A stretch of DNA of 64,000 bases, from assembly GCA_029641185.1 (NCBI GenBank), contig JAPWGK010000013.1, positions 62,001-126,000 on the forward strand, written 5' to 3'. Position numbers and translations under genes: made by a program. Below, in pieces: positions 21,193 through 34,383 of the stretch (positions within the stretch are counted from its first letter, which is position 1; every line of letters starts with the position of its first letter). The notes beneath the pieces are model-generated. The model saw only the letters and a program-made list of their open reading frames with translations, had not been told where the DNA came from and made no database searches. This DNA is from Pseudofabraea citricarpa (Eukaryota; Ascomycota; Leotiomycetes; Helotiales; Dermateaceae).

Positions 21193-22281
21193 CGGGAGAT
21201 GGGTAGCACATATATCTGAGTTGGTTGGTGCGTTCGGGAGACAAGACATCCCTTTCCGCCTTCTCTTCGCTTCTCTTCTCTCTTCATCTAAAAAAAAGGG
21301 TATGGTCTGGTGTTAGGGCGTGAGTGCTTGCTTGATAAAAAAGAGCCTGATTTGATCTGATTTTTACGTCCTTAATCCGAACACCAGGATTTCAATGAAA
21401 ACTAGCCATATAGCGTCTTAACAGTTGGAGTAGGGTTTGCTAGGGACATGGCGAAACACAAGAATTGTAACAATACATAGGTATATGAATGATAATTGCA
21501 ACTTATAAAAAAGTGGTAACCCGCTCCGTATCACGTGCCCGTGTTTTCTTTCACTTATCAGATTGATTCCAGTAGCATAAATATTTTAAAAACTATAGCC
21601 TCACGTAACACGAAGTATTTTTGACATAAGTACTTCTAAGTTTAACTAAAGTAATACTAAATTATCTGTAATATAAGATTCAGATAAAAGTCAGGTTTAC
21701 ATTGGTAACTACCACTTAAAGGTCAGGCTGTTACCTATGGAATGACTATGGACGTTATTCGAAGGTCATGCATGTGGTGTGCAATGAACCTAACATCCGA
21801 CCTCTATAGCTATATCTGCTTCCATACCTCCTTAAACGATAGTCTCTGCATGTCAACAACTATGACCACCAACAGTACCCAAAACTTGCCACAGCACAAA
21901 TTCAAGACATATCGAACAAGATCGCAGGTTGACTAAACCCTAGATTCTTGCTGAGACTCTATATTTTCTCCCCAGCTTTGTTGTTACTGTCAGTCTAGTA
22001 GTAATACGAGCGAAGATTTGATGAGAAGCAAAGTTATTGCCACACTCACCGCTTCACGTGCAAAACCACATGATGAAGTTTCTCTTTTGTGATGACACCC
22101 GCGGGAAAGAAACCTTTAACCGATCCGTGGGTGTAACTAGCCTTCTACAGTTCGTCAGTTAAAAGAAGTGTTGAAAGGCATAGAGGGGTACCCCACAAAC
22201 ATAGACAACCCTACTACCCGTCATTTGAAAGTCGATTTCTCGAAGCCCTGTTCCTCATATCTTATTTACTTAACATCTATC
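21193..22281. other. Intergenic region with an AT-rich block
   Basis: 1.09 kb. The part at about 21550-21720 is strongly AT-rich, with AAGTACTT-type palindromes and little coding potential, possibly a decayed repeat. CACGTG occurs at 21532-21537 and 22055-22060; the second is 220 bp upstream of the calmodulin-like ATG. No gene supported. Confidence 0.4.
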
Positions 22282-23118
22282 ATGGCAGATAATAAACAGG
22301 CACACAGTGTTAGCCGCCTAACCTTCTTACCCCCCTTTTCTCACTCTCAGGCTCAGGCCCATCCTCATCCTCATCCTCATCCTCGTCCTCATCGGCCCAC
22401 CTCAACTGGTAAATTGGCTAACAACTTTTCTCTTCCACAGAAAGAGCCCACTGAGCAAGAAGTCTTAGCTTACAAGCATGCCTTCACACTCTTCGTAAGG
22501 AGTCCTCTGAAATTGCAGAAGTCGAGAAACTAACCTATGATATAGGACACCAACGGTGATGGTATGTGGTTCATTCAATACGGCCTTTAAGGCGAATAGT
22601 CTAACCATGTAAATAACACACAGGAACTATCTCGGTCAAGGAACTAAGCTCTGTCATGAAATCGCTCGGTCAGAACCCATCAGATGCTGAAATTGAAGAT
22701 ATGATCAACGAGGTCGACCACGACAGGAACGGAACCATAGACTTTGAGGGTATGTATGCCCTCTTCCTTAATGAATCAAGAATTAGCAAGGAGATTGACA
22801 AGGATTGTAGAGTTCGTTAAGATGATGACTGCCCCGACTAAGGATGTCGATTTTGAAGCTGAAATGAGATCCGCCTTCAAGGTCTTTGATCATGATGGCT
22901 CTGGTACTATCTCAAGTCAGGAGATCCGTCGGGTCATGACTAGTTTTGGTGAGAACCTGACTGAGGAGGAACTCGATAGTATGCTGAAAGAAGTTGACAA
23001 GAACGGAGATGGTACTATTGACTGTGAGCTCTGCTCCTTGCTGTTGACGACAACCAAAATCCAAATACTGATGAATTCTGTAGACGAGGAGTTTGTCCAT
23101 TTTATCACCAAGGGTTAA
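22282..23118 (+). CDS. Calmodulin-like protein with four EF-hands
   Basis: Six exons: 22282-22308, 22441-22494, 22546-22561, 22624-22749, 22811-23023 and 23084-23118, giving 156 aa. Four canonical calcium loops start at about Asp28, Asp64, Asp101 and Asp137, each with Gly at position 6 and Glu at 12. Exon 3 is only 16 nt. The sequence differs from the nearly invariant ascomycete calmodulin at many sites (loops DTNGDG, DHDRNG, DHDGSG, DKNGDG; a longer N-terminus; end FITKG). I therefore call it a divergent paralogue rather than the housekeeping calmodulin. Intron 1 is 132 nt, a multiple of three, and has no in-frame stop. Convergent with HIS1. Confidence 0.88.
22309..22440 (+). other. Stop-free, frame-preserving intron 1 of the calmodulin-like gene
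   Basis: Donor AGT|GTTAGC, acceptor CCACAG|AAA. The 132 nt read in frame without a stop and contain a CATCCT hexamer run (about 22359-22400) encoding His-Pro/Pro-Arg repeats. Either an intron or a retained low-complexity insert. Confidence 0.6.
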
Positions 23119-23383
23119 GCGATTTTGCTTCCCACCAGACCGCGGGAGTTGGAAACGGGATTATATCTCTAGCATCGTGGTTTTTTTTAGGACTACTGAT
23201 TGGATCAGAGCATTGCAATAAGCCGCTTTTTGGAGCACACACTATCGCGAAAGAATCTTGAATTTAAGAGTTCACCAGAAATATTCAACACTTCCATCTA
23301 TTGTGCTTCTTCGGGTTTCACATATTTTCTGATTTTGTCTATCCCTGGTCCAGTTCTATAGTCCTCTATTCGGGTATCTTCCT

Positions 23384-24547
23384 CTAAAATGTTCGGGTAT
23401 TCCCAATAGCTAGGACTAGGATATCTGTTGCTCCAACCTCAGTTAACTCATCCATGACGATAGCTATCTTCTTCTTCTCGACCATTGAGCTAACTGCTAC
23501 CCATCCTTCTTCCTCTAGCGCGTTGATTGTCGGTGCTCGCTTGCCGGGTGTGATCTTAGTTGCTTGTGGAAGCTTGGCTCGCTCTACGTTATATTGGCAG
23601 AGTACATATTTTTGTGCAGCTGGTTCTGTTAGTAGGAAAGCACAAACGGAAAAGAATTGCTTACTGATGACACCACGGATTCTGGAAGCGATGAGTTGGA
23701 CCATAGCCTCGTTCGAAGGGTTCTTTGACTTAACAAGGACTGCAGTGCTAGAAACCACAGTATCAATCGCTTTTAGTCCTGCGGCCTTCATGGTCTCGCC
23801 GGATTCTTGAAATGTTAGCAATGCAGAAATCTTGGGCCATTGGCTCATTTACCAACTAGATCAACAATTCCGTCTGCAACTCCAAGAGCGCATGCGGCCT
23901 CAACACTTCCACTGAGCTCAATAATCTTCGTCTTCAACTTCTTACTTCCTTCAGTTCCATTGCTTGCATCGGCTTCCAACTCCAGCTTTCCGAAGTATTC
24001 CTCTGCTAAGTGAACGAAACTTGTACCAACGTTCTTGCCGATTAGATCTGAAGGCGTCTTATATTGTCCCTTCTCTGGAACTTGGACCTGCAACTTGCAT
24101 GAACCAAAGCCTAAGTCCATAACCTCTTCGCATCCTTTCTTCGCGGTCTCTTCGTCGGTGGGAGTGGACTTTCCAGAATGTGCTCTCGCACGCCTCACTG
24201 ACTCAACCATGGCATCGTGCTCGGCTACAACATCTCGTCCTGTTATACCAAGGTCGACTCGACCTTCACCTACGAAGGTAGGGATATCAGCGGCGGGAAG
24301 AAAGACGAGGGCAATTGGTAAGTTCTTAACCAAGGCAATGTCGAGTCGATTTTCGCGGCGGAACTGGATATCAGCGCCCTCAAGTAGGTTGAGAGCAGCT
24401 TGCAAGAGACGGCCCTCTGTAGATAGAAAATGAGTTTGAAATCCTCTTTGCAACATCAAGTGACTCACTCTTTGGCACTGCGAATAGCAATCTCCCCTCT
24501 AAGCTTATGCGGCCGTCAGCCAATTGTTCGGTGGGAGCCTCAGACAT
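23384..24547 (-). CDS. HIS1: ATP phosphoribosyltransferase, first step of histidine synthesis
   Basis: Four exons: 24469-24547, 23853-24416, 23665-23805 and 23384-23619, giving 339 aa in frame. The enzyme condenses ATP with PRPP and is normally feedback-inhibited by histidine. It begins with LLFAVPKKGRL, then LVFLPAADIPTFVGEGRVDLGITG, SGSVEAACALGVADGIVDLVESGETM and the C-terminal regulatory part (TPGKRAPTI, EGWVAVSSM). Compared with yeast it carries an insertion of about 25 charged residues after the LGITG motif. Intron 3 must use the acceptor ending AACCAG, as the earlier AG breaks frame. Divergent from COQ4. Confidence 0.96.
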
Positions 24548-25035
24548 GTTGGAGGAGATATTCTTACTGATTTACGAGATCCATTGCGAGATATGAGGTA
24601 GGTAGACGCCCGTTATACTGGCAGAGTGGTGGTTGGTAGTGGGACTGCAATTATGCGCTGCGCACGTCACGTATGGCGGGGTATTATTCTCCACCAAGAA
24701 AAGATAGGAACAATCAGCAATCAACACGAACAGATTCTGTCAATATTGCTGTAAATGAGCGGGCAATTGCAGATAAGTTACAAAGCGCAAAAACTCGAAC
24801 GAATGGAGCCAGGAGAAAGGTGTTGCAAGAACTGAGGAATAAAGGTACAGCAGATGTTGTGTCCGACTCGTGCCTCTAAATTTCTTGAATTTCCTGTCGG
24901 GGCCGGCCGCCGGCATCGGGTGTACATTTCTCCAGTACAGGCGGCAGGTACAGAAGCTCGACAAGCTACTCAGTAGCCTTCTACGACTCAGTAAGCCGGA
25001 AGTGTTACAAAACATAGCAGAAGAGGCAACAAAAC
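24548..25035. promoter_or_regulatory. HIS1/COQ4 divergent promoter with an upstream ORF
   Basis: 488 bp. It holds a 68-codon ATG ORF at 24673-24879 on the forward strand, basic and charged, ending 156 bp before the COQ4 start. It could be an upstream ORF in the COQ4 leader or mere chance. No Gcn4-type TGACTC was checked exhaustively. Confidence 0.4.
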
Positions 25036-25985
25036 ATGGTTCTGTTGCTCCGCCAATCTCTTTCGAGGGCGGGTCTTCGTCTTCCTCGAGAGCTTGTTAG
25101 TGCTTGTCATGCATCCTTGTATAATAGAGGCTTCAGTGTACTCAATCGGCCACCCCCCAGTTATGAGGGACATGTCCCACTAACCACCGTCGAGCGGGCA
25201 GGTCTTGCCGTTGGCTCAGCAGTCATGTCTCTGATCAATCCCCGCAGGCATGGTAAGTCATAATAGTTCAGTTGAGTCTGAGCTGATGACCTAGCGAACA
25301 ATTGCTAATTGTTGGCGCAGACCTAATAGCAGCTCTGGGTGAAGCTACTGCTACACCTTATTTCATCTATCGCCTTCGAGATGCTATGCTCTCCTCTCCT
25401 ACAGGACGAAGAATCTTGCGCGACCGACCACGAATTACCTCCAAGACCATGCCCACAACATACCTCCGCACTCTACCCGAGAACTCCGTCGGCCGAGCAT
25501 ACGTAGATTGGCTGGATCGAGAGGGTGTCACCCCAGATACGAGAGATGCGGTTCAGTACATTGACAACGAGGAATGTGCGTATGTAATGCAGAGGTATCG
25601 CGAAAGTCACGATTTCTACCACGCTCTTACTGGGCTTCCCGTGGTAATTGAGGGAGAAGTCGCATTGAAGGCCTTTGAGTTTGCGAACACTCTTTTACCC
25701 ATGACTGGGCTCAGCATGCTTGCAGTGGTCAGACTGAAGCCTGCTGAACGAAAACGGTTCTTCGACATCTATCTGCCTTGGGCTATCAGCAACGGCTTGA
25801 AGGCACAGGAAGTCATTAGTGTATACTGGGAGGAGCAGTTGACGAGAGATGTGAGCGAGTTGCGAGCAGAGCTGGGTATAGAAAAACCAGTAGACCTGCG
25901 CGACATCCGCAAGAGGGAGCGAGAAAGAAAAAAGTCAGAGGAAGAGGGCAAGAAGAGATCAGGCGACAGCCTAGGGATAAATTAA
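25036..25985 (+). CDS. COQ4: Ubiquinone biosynthesis protein COQ4
   Basis: Two exons, 25036-25252 and 25321-25985, giving 293 aa. Coq4 sits on the matrix side of the inner mitochondrial membrane. It holds the CoQ synthome together, and recent work gives it a role in C1 decarboxylation and hydroxylation. The N-terminus is an Arg/Ser/Leu presequence. [26 protein letters not shown] is shown in two halves around residue 37-60. The metal motif HDxxH (HDFYH, about 169-173) and the distal Glu region are intact. The C-terminal 40 residues are a Lys/Arg/Glu extension beyond the usual end. Confidence 0.95.
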
Positions 25986-26134
25986 GAATTATGTCAAGCT
26001 CGAATAATTCACCTCACTCTCATTCCTGGTCCAAATATTGATATTCGTACTTTTGTATTGCCAAAATCACTGCGGCCTCAGAATCATGAAGCCGTTGTTA
26101 GTCCTAGCAACGAGGGCACTGATGGGAAAACCTT

Positions 26135-26729
26135 TCACAAATCATCGAAGAGATCATCATCATCGTCCCAACCAGCCTTCCTACGACTGATCACAATCTT
26201 CTCCTCTTCCTTCTTCTCAGCCACGGCGTTAAGCAAATCTTTCAGTTGGTCTTCTGTAATCTTGGACCGCAGCTGTCCAGATCTCGCAAGCATAATCAAT
26301 CTGTTTTCGACATCCACCGCGCGAGATTCCTTGACAAGGCGTATGCGACCCAATCGGTCTGCAGCTTCGGGCTCGAGGATCTGATTGAGGATCGATTGTC
26401 GTGCGTCGGCTGAGGGAGAATGTCAGTGATGTCTAGGATCAGACAGAAATAAACAGGAGCGTGAAGGCACCTTCTTGCTGTCTATACCATAATTAGCTGA
26501 GTTTCTGAGTACAGTGGGACTAGATGCAGATGATTATAGACACAACTTACTGTCTCCCTTCATCTTGCCCTCCCCCGCCACTGCTACCCCCACCACCTCC
26601 GCCACCTCTAGATCCAGCCTTCAGCTGTTCGAGTCGCGCCTTTCTGATCTACGAGAATCGAGTCAGTGTCTCTTGTTGAATCTTACGCACTCACCTTCGT
26701 CTTACCTGCTCTAGGTCGTCGTCTGCCAT
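26135..26729 (-). CDS. PDCD5/TFAR19-family DNA-binding protein
   Basis: Four exons: 26706-26729, 26551-26648, 26471-26481 and 26135-26409, giving 135 aa. Exon 1 codes MADDDLEQ, exon 2 IRKARLEQLKAG plus a Gly-rich run and QDEGR. Exon 3 is only 11 nt and supplies the Gln-Gln-Glu link, and exon 4 holds ILEPEAADRLGRIRLVKESRA and the three-helix core. Human PDCD5 is a nuclear and cytosolic protein linked to apoptosis and TRiC; the fungal role is unclear. The Gly-rich insert at about 22-37 is unusual. The C-terminus is an acidic DDDDDLFDDL tail. Frame closes only when the micro-exon is included. Confidence 0.88.
26471..26481 (-). other. 11-nt micro-exon of the PDCD5 gene
   Basis: Flanked by GGTATAG| and |GTGCCT on the coding strand. 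Including it gives the conserved Gln-Gln-Gln-Glu-Ala-Asp-Ala-Arg-Gln segment; leaving it out breaks the frame. Confidence 0.7.
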
Positions 26730-27106
26730 GTTGAGCCTGATGTTGTGGATGCGACAAAACCACCAGGTTTGACAGCCTCGTCATCGCGTGACTCCGCTGT
26801 GCACCCAAGCGGGTTTGGCATCCACTAGCACATGATATTTCATACCACGTGGCAATTTGATCAATAAAATGTATAGTTGATACAGTAATTAGTTATTTCG
26901 TGAAAATCTCATTAAATTCTGGTGAACCTAACTAAATGCTCGCGGGTCATGATAGAAAATAAACGAGCATTGCCTTTTTGGGACGACATGCTTCTTGCCA
27001 GAGAAGAAACCTTAAGCAGAACCGCAGGCAAAACCAACTGGATACCGACCCTATTGATCTACTAAGCCGAAAATGAGAAGGTATAATAAGAGAGGCGCGA
27101 ATTATT
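26730..27106. other. PDCD5 promoter and choline kinase 3' flank
   Basis: 377 bp, AT-rich, with CACGTG at 26846-26851, about 120 bp upstream of the PDCD5 ATG. Confidence 0.4.
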
Positions 27107-29648
27107 TCAGTAATCAACAATCTTCAACTGGCTCCATAATCCTTTAGGTAAGTCCTCTCGCTTTACGAGTCCCAGACCAACCACATCTCCCCAGAAGAAC
27201 ATGGCTCGCTCTTGAGCGTAAGCAAGGTAATCGAAATCCTCCTCTTCCTCTTCACCTTCGACTTCTTCGGCTTCCTGAAAACTTGGATTTTTGCCTTGAA
27301 GTAAAGCGTCGACCACCACACCCTGGGGCCGTTTGTCCTGATGATGGGCTTCGTGTGTTTCTTCCTTCTCATCTACTTGCTCGGTCTCCGCTAGTTGGCC
27401 ACCTGACAGTTCAGGAATCTCAGCTTGAACTATTCCCCATGCCACCCACTGAGCGGAATTAGCAATTCGCCAAATGCGGACCTCTTTCATCGCTTCCTGT
27501 ACTTGTCTTTCTAGCTCTGATTCACGACGAGCTTCATCGTCTGCATATGCATTCCTAGTCGGGAGTTCTGTACCACTTGGAGTTCGACTGTCAAGCATGA
27601 ATGCACTGATGCTCCCTGGTCTTTCCATTCCGCTGTCGGCAGAAGACAATTTTGGCGTCGCGCTGGCTAGAGGGTTGAACTGTGGCCGGTGATTGAGGTA
27701 TGAACGGATGAATGTTTCCTGTTGGGCCCGGGTAGGGTAAGCTGCAGTGTTGCATGCAAATGAGGCTGTTGGGTGATGATAATTGTAACACCATTCGGTA
27801 AAGTGATTGGCAAATTCCAATCCCGGAGTATTTGCAGATGCATATTCGAAATCTATCACGATAAGTTGCTTATGAGTATTCTGGGGTAGTAATAGCGGCG
27901 AAGGTGCTGATCCAGCTGTTGTTTCAGGAACAAGTCGTAAAATATTGCCGTATTGTGTCTAGAGATGGGCCGTAAGCAAAGATGGTCATCGTAACTGAGA
28001 ACAAACTTACATCGTTGTGGGCAAATACAAGCTTATTACGTAGAGCCTGGGGGCCGCCATAATACTCATCGAGCCATGTTCTGTACTTGGTGATGACAGC
28101 CTTGAACATAGGCCACTCGGCACCGCAAACCAGACCTCTGTCTCTCCATCTTTCTCCGTTCCCTTTAGTACCAGACAGAATTTGCTTATCTAGATAACCA
28201 ACAACTTCCTCCACCCGGTCTACCCATTTATCCCAGTTGAGCCAGACGAAAGGGCCCTCTTCCCTTTCTTTTTCTAGCAGATCAATTCCATCGTGTAGCT
28301 CCCTCATACGTTTTGCGATCTGCTTACTTGTTGCTTCAACTCTCAAATCTTCTGCAGTAAGAGTTTGCGCATTGAAAAACTCCTCGAATCTGCCATTCTT
28401 GAAAGTACCAAGTAAACGGGGACCGATTTTCTTTCGGGCCAATCTTTTCAGTATACTAAGCTCGTTTTCTCGATCTATCAGATGCTCCACCTGTGGCCCG
28501 TAAATGCGCAACAAAAGTTTTGGAGGAGGTTTTGGCGCAGCACCTGAGCTTGTTGGAGGTAAATCTTTAGGTGGTGCAACCACGTAAACTGCGTTAGTTA
28601 AAGCACCACTTAATCTTTCAACCTCAATCTCCCCTCCTCGCTCCAGAGGGACTTTTCTCCACCCTTTAAGGCGAAGGGTATGGGCCAGTCGCACAATCTC
28701 GCTCTTGAACGTCAACCAAGATTTTTTCTCTTTCTCGATCCGAGAGCTGCTGCCTATGGTCGGGATGTCTGTAGAAGATCCGCCTGAGTAAGACATGGTT
28801 TTAGAGTTGTCGAGGACAACATCACAAGATGGAACAACCACATCACCATCGCTGTACTCTGTATCTGAAGAATAGGTGCCCCGAAGACTACGAATTGAAC
28901 CTTTTCGCCGGCTGCTAGCGTGGGCAGACAATTTGGGTCTGGCAGACGGTGATGCGGCCGGTAATAATTCATGCCCAAAAGCAACCATGTTATCTTCCAA
29001 GATCCTTTGCAGCTTCTCCAGAGATATGGCGCTCGACTCAGAATCCTCAGACGATCGTCGAGATCTTGGCGCATTCTCATATAAGTCCAATTCTTGCCCT
29101 TCAGCGCCATATTCTTTCGATCCCCTTTTGTGCGATTTGCGTGCAGCGCGTTTCGCCTTCTCGGCTTGCAACCATTCTGCTACCTGCGAGAGTAACTTAT
29201 CATGACGGTGGTGGTGACCGTGCTTGGCTTCCCCACGATTTGATGTGGAAGATTCTGGCGAGCCATTGGGCTCGTCGATGCTTCCTTGACTGACAGTAGA
29301 GAGCCGTGAAGAATTAGCAGAAGTGGGTGCTGCTGGTCTGCCCGTCATTCTCTTAGCAATGTTCGCTGTGAAATGCTTTCTCCTCGACGTCTCTTCGTTG
29401 CTTGGCGGGGTCAAAGGAGCTTCTTGCGGTTCTGCTATGGAGACGACTACCATAAATTAGCTATCGGGCTAAATTGCAGACAAAGAAAGCGGGTCGCTGG
29501 CTGCTTGAGGCCACCGAGGCACTCCACATTTTTAATGTGCCTCACCTTTGGAAGGGCCGCTTCGAGGGCTCCCGGTCTCATCTCCATCGGTTCTCAGAGC
29601 AGGCCTCAGTGGCAGACTCGGGCCACTGTTATCGGTTGGTGTAGCCAT
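27107..29648 (-). CDS. CKI1: Choline/ethanolamine kinase
   Basis: Three exons: 29546-29648, 28011-29446 (or 29434) and 27107-27958, giving about 796 aa. It phosphorylates choline with ATP at the entry of the Kennedy pathway. An N-terminal Ser/Thr/Arg-rich region of about 250 residues precedes the kinase. The kinase shows KSWLTFKSEIVRL, LSGALTNAVYVV, RIYGPQVEHLIDRENEL, the Brenner motif HND...QYGN (about 511-518, across intron 2) and IDFEYAS (about 548). An Asp/Glu-rich insert lies in the C-terminal third. Exon 1 was chosen because it gives a small conserved-looking leader and a clean GTGAGG donor. An in-frame ATG at 29453 could start a shorter form. Two acceptors for intron 1, 12 nt apart, are both in frame. 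Confidence 0.92.
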
Positions 29649-29667
29649 GACGGCGCGCCAATTTTGA

Positions 29668-29704
29668 GTGTGTGTGTGTGTGTGTGCGTGTGTGTGTGTG
29701 TGTG
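29668..29704. repeat. GT/CA microsatellite in the choline kinase leader
   Basis: About 37 bp of nearly perfect GT dinucleotide repeat with one GC interruption, 20 bp upstream of the proposed start codon; on the coding strand it reads CA repeats. Confidence 0.9.
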
Positions 29705-29814
29705 GGAAAACCAAATTGGGTGAGCTTTGGTAGGGAGTAGAGTTTACAGTATCTGGCACAGTACTCAGTATCTCGACGGAAAAGATATTGTGGTGGATAG
29801 GATGGTTACGAGAT

Positions 29815-29840
29815 AGGTAGGTAGGTAGGTAGGGTAGGGT
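29815..29840. repeat. TAGG tetranucleotide microsatellite
   Basis: Five to six copies of TAGG followed by TAGGG variants. Confidence 0.8.
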
Positions 29841-30356
29841 TGGTCGCTATCGCCGTACTTTTGCGCCAGCCTTGTTCGCCTGATGCTCAACCTAGTTCTG
29901 CACCCCTTGCAGCTTCTTACTGACGTCACGTCACCGTCTTGAAGCTTACGGTACTCGTAGCAGCATTGGATTTGATGTGACTGGCCAAGGATTGTGAATG
30001 CGTGAGATAAGATGGAGCTGGACTCTGGAGCTCCAAGTCACAATAACAGACGGCAGAAGGAGGAGGTGCGGCGCATGTGAAAAGCAACAAGGAAGCAGGG
30101 AAGGTTCATCTACTTTTCTGTGTGGCTGAGCACCTGCACTAGCCACGTGGCGTGGCAGCTGACTTGGCAATGAATGTGTGGCTGCTGCTGTGGCCATAGA
30201 AGGGACACAGGTGGAAATAGAAATCAAGACGCGCTGAGTATCAAGAATAATGCCCTCGCCACAGCCAGCCTTTAAAATGCCATCTAAGCGACGGGACGAT
30301 GACAGCATTGCAGGTGGCAGGTATCACACTTTATCGCTGAAAAGAGCCCACAATCA

Positions 30357-31565
30357 TCACAGCTTCCACACTTTCCAGTCGTGCACTCGCATCTTGCCTA
30401 TGACGCCTCCGATCTCACCTTGACCTTCTTTTCCGCCTTCCCACCTCTTCGGCCCAGCCAGCGAGCTAACAAACCCTTCCGGCCCAGACACAAACAGAAG
30501 TCTTTTATCGATGCGCTCATGTCGCGGTTGCGCCCTCACTTCGGTATCCCTCTTCAGCAGTTGTGTGAGCCTCTTCTGATCGACAAAAGTGCCTTCTTCG
30601 TCTACCAAGTACTCAACTGACATGTGACCTGGGTACTTCTGCTGCAGAGCCTCTAGTTCCTGCACTACGAGACTCGGGGCTGTCTTCTGGGGCACGTCTT
30701 CCACCTTCCAAAGAAATGATTTTGTTGCAGGCAGTGCCTTCGTTATTCCCGCACACTCCTGGCGCCGCCGGTTCGCCCATACAATGTGTATACGCGGCGT
30801 CTCTTCCTCAACTGGCCTGGTCTCCAACAGAGCATGTGCCACCTGAAGCGCAGGAGCAATGCCAGTCCCTCCGGCCACAAATACAACATTCGTCACGTCC
30901 TTGGGCAAATTAAATTCGTGATGGGGGCCCCGTAGTTGAACATGACCACCTACAGGCAGCCCATGCAGATACGTTGAGACTTCTCCTTTGTGTTCCTTGC
31001 GTATCAAAAATCTAAGATCCCCCGGCGTTGTAGATGCGATGGGTGGCAGAGGTGTATACGATCGTGCAATCTGCAGCTCCGGCTGCTTGAACTCGACCGA
31101 CCATGTCCCCTTCTCCCAATCCGAAGTATATGGGTCGGAATCGACCAGTACAGATGCCGGCCGGAGTGTAAGGACAATGCTGGTTGGGGAGACTTCTTCG
31201 CGTGCAACTATGGTGAAATGAGTGAACCGTGGAGGGTCGAATATCTTGGAGTCGTCATGCGACGGTCGTGAAAAGTGATACCATGTCATAGGTACTGCGA
31301 TTGCGATGGCTAGGAAAGTTAGTAGTACATCTCGCATTGGCCTATCTGGTTTCCCAGAAGCCGAGGGTTTAGGAGTAGGAACACCCCGCCGTGAAAGACC
31401 CAATGCCGGAGCCTTATTCGGAGGTCGTGGGGTGCCATTATATTTCGAATATCTTTCCTGCTGCTGGGTTCTGCGTGAGACGACACTTGGCAACGACTGG
31501 CATGATTGCTTCACTGGGATGCCAATTAACAGCAAGCGGCGTGTAGAGAGACGTGTTAGAGGCAT
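30357..31565 (-). CDS. CYC2-like mitochondrial FAD oxidoreductase
   Basis: A single exon of 402 aa in the ferredoxin-NADP reductase/cytochrome b5 reductase superfamily. A basic N-terminus is followed by one membrane helix at about 78-97. The FAD motif RSYTPLPP (about 168-175), VGGHVQLRGP, the nucleotide-binding GGTGIAPALQ and a C-terminal LLFVSGPEGFVSSL are present. This plan of presequence, single helix and intermembrane-space reductase matches yeast Cyc2, which keeps cytochrome c heme reduced for attachment. A general cytochrome b5 reductase is the alternative, so the CYC2 assignment is an inference. Confidence 0.85.
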   Translation of the reverse strand: MPLTRLSTRRLLLIGIPVKQSCQSLPSVVSRRTQQQERYSKYNGTPRPPNKAPALGLSRRGVPTPKPSASGKPDRPMRDVLLTFLAIAIAVPMTWYHFSRPSHDDSKIFDPPRFTHFTIVAREEVSPTSIVLTLRPASVLVDSDPYTSDWEKGTWSVEFKQPELQIARSYTPLPPIASTTPGDLRFLIRKEHKGEVSTYLHGLPVGGHVQLRGPHHEFNLPKDVTNVVFVAGGTGIAPALQVAHALLETRPVEEETPRIHIVWANRRRQECAGITKALPATKSFLWKVEDVPQKTAPSLVVQELEALQQKYPGHMSVEYLVDEEGTFVDQKRLTQLLKRDTEVRAQPRHERIDKRLLFVSGPEGFVSSLAGPKRWEGGKEGQGEIGGVIGKMRVHDWKVWKL

Positions 31566-32099
31566 GGGGGACTGTATACCTCAACTCCTGGTTATGCAGA
31601 CACCAGAAGTCGCCACGGCGATTCTTTCAGCTTCAGGGTGGTATCACGTGACGGCGGGACTTGGCGCTTCCTTAGCTGTAGTGCCGTAATGATGGCAGTT
31701 TGCAAGATGTGTTTCCAACCTACGTTGTACGCCACCTATACGCTGTATCAGAAACAGATGATCTGCAGTGCGCCTGGTTCGTCTATGCTCGGCAGGATCA
31801 GCTGTGAGAGCGGACACCAATCAATCAAAGGACGCCAGCGCTTTCGAGCCCCGTAATGTGGTCATGTTTAGGTTCGAGGTTTATGCGACGCACTGCGGTG
31901 CTGGCATCCCAGTGACAATGATGGCGCCTTTCAATTGCACGGGCTGCGTTACTACTTCCACCTTCGGATCATTTAGGCACTCAATTCCACCGATTGCGGG
32001 ATCTAGCCTGTGTCTAGAGGAGTATGGAAACCATTGTCTCCAAGATATCTAATTGATCTCCAACGAGGAGCCTTGAAATGGCGCTTGAAATCTACATAT
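31566..32099. other. CYC2-like promoter and GAL7 3' flank
   Basis: 534 bp. GTATCACGTGACGG (CACGTG 31645-31650) lies 80 bp upstream of the CYC2-like ATG. No gene supported. Confidence 0.4.

Positions 32100-34383
<2,284 letters not shown>

Larger units (their letters stand above)
29649..30356. other. Choline kinase promoter and CYC2-like 3' flank
   Basis: 708 bp. It contains the CA repeat, a TAGG tetranucleotide run at about 29815-29840 and a CCACGTGGC palindrome at 30143-30151. No gene supported; a reverse ORF at 29946-30308 is not protein-like. Confidence 0.4.
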
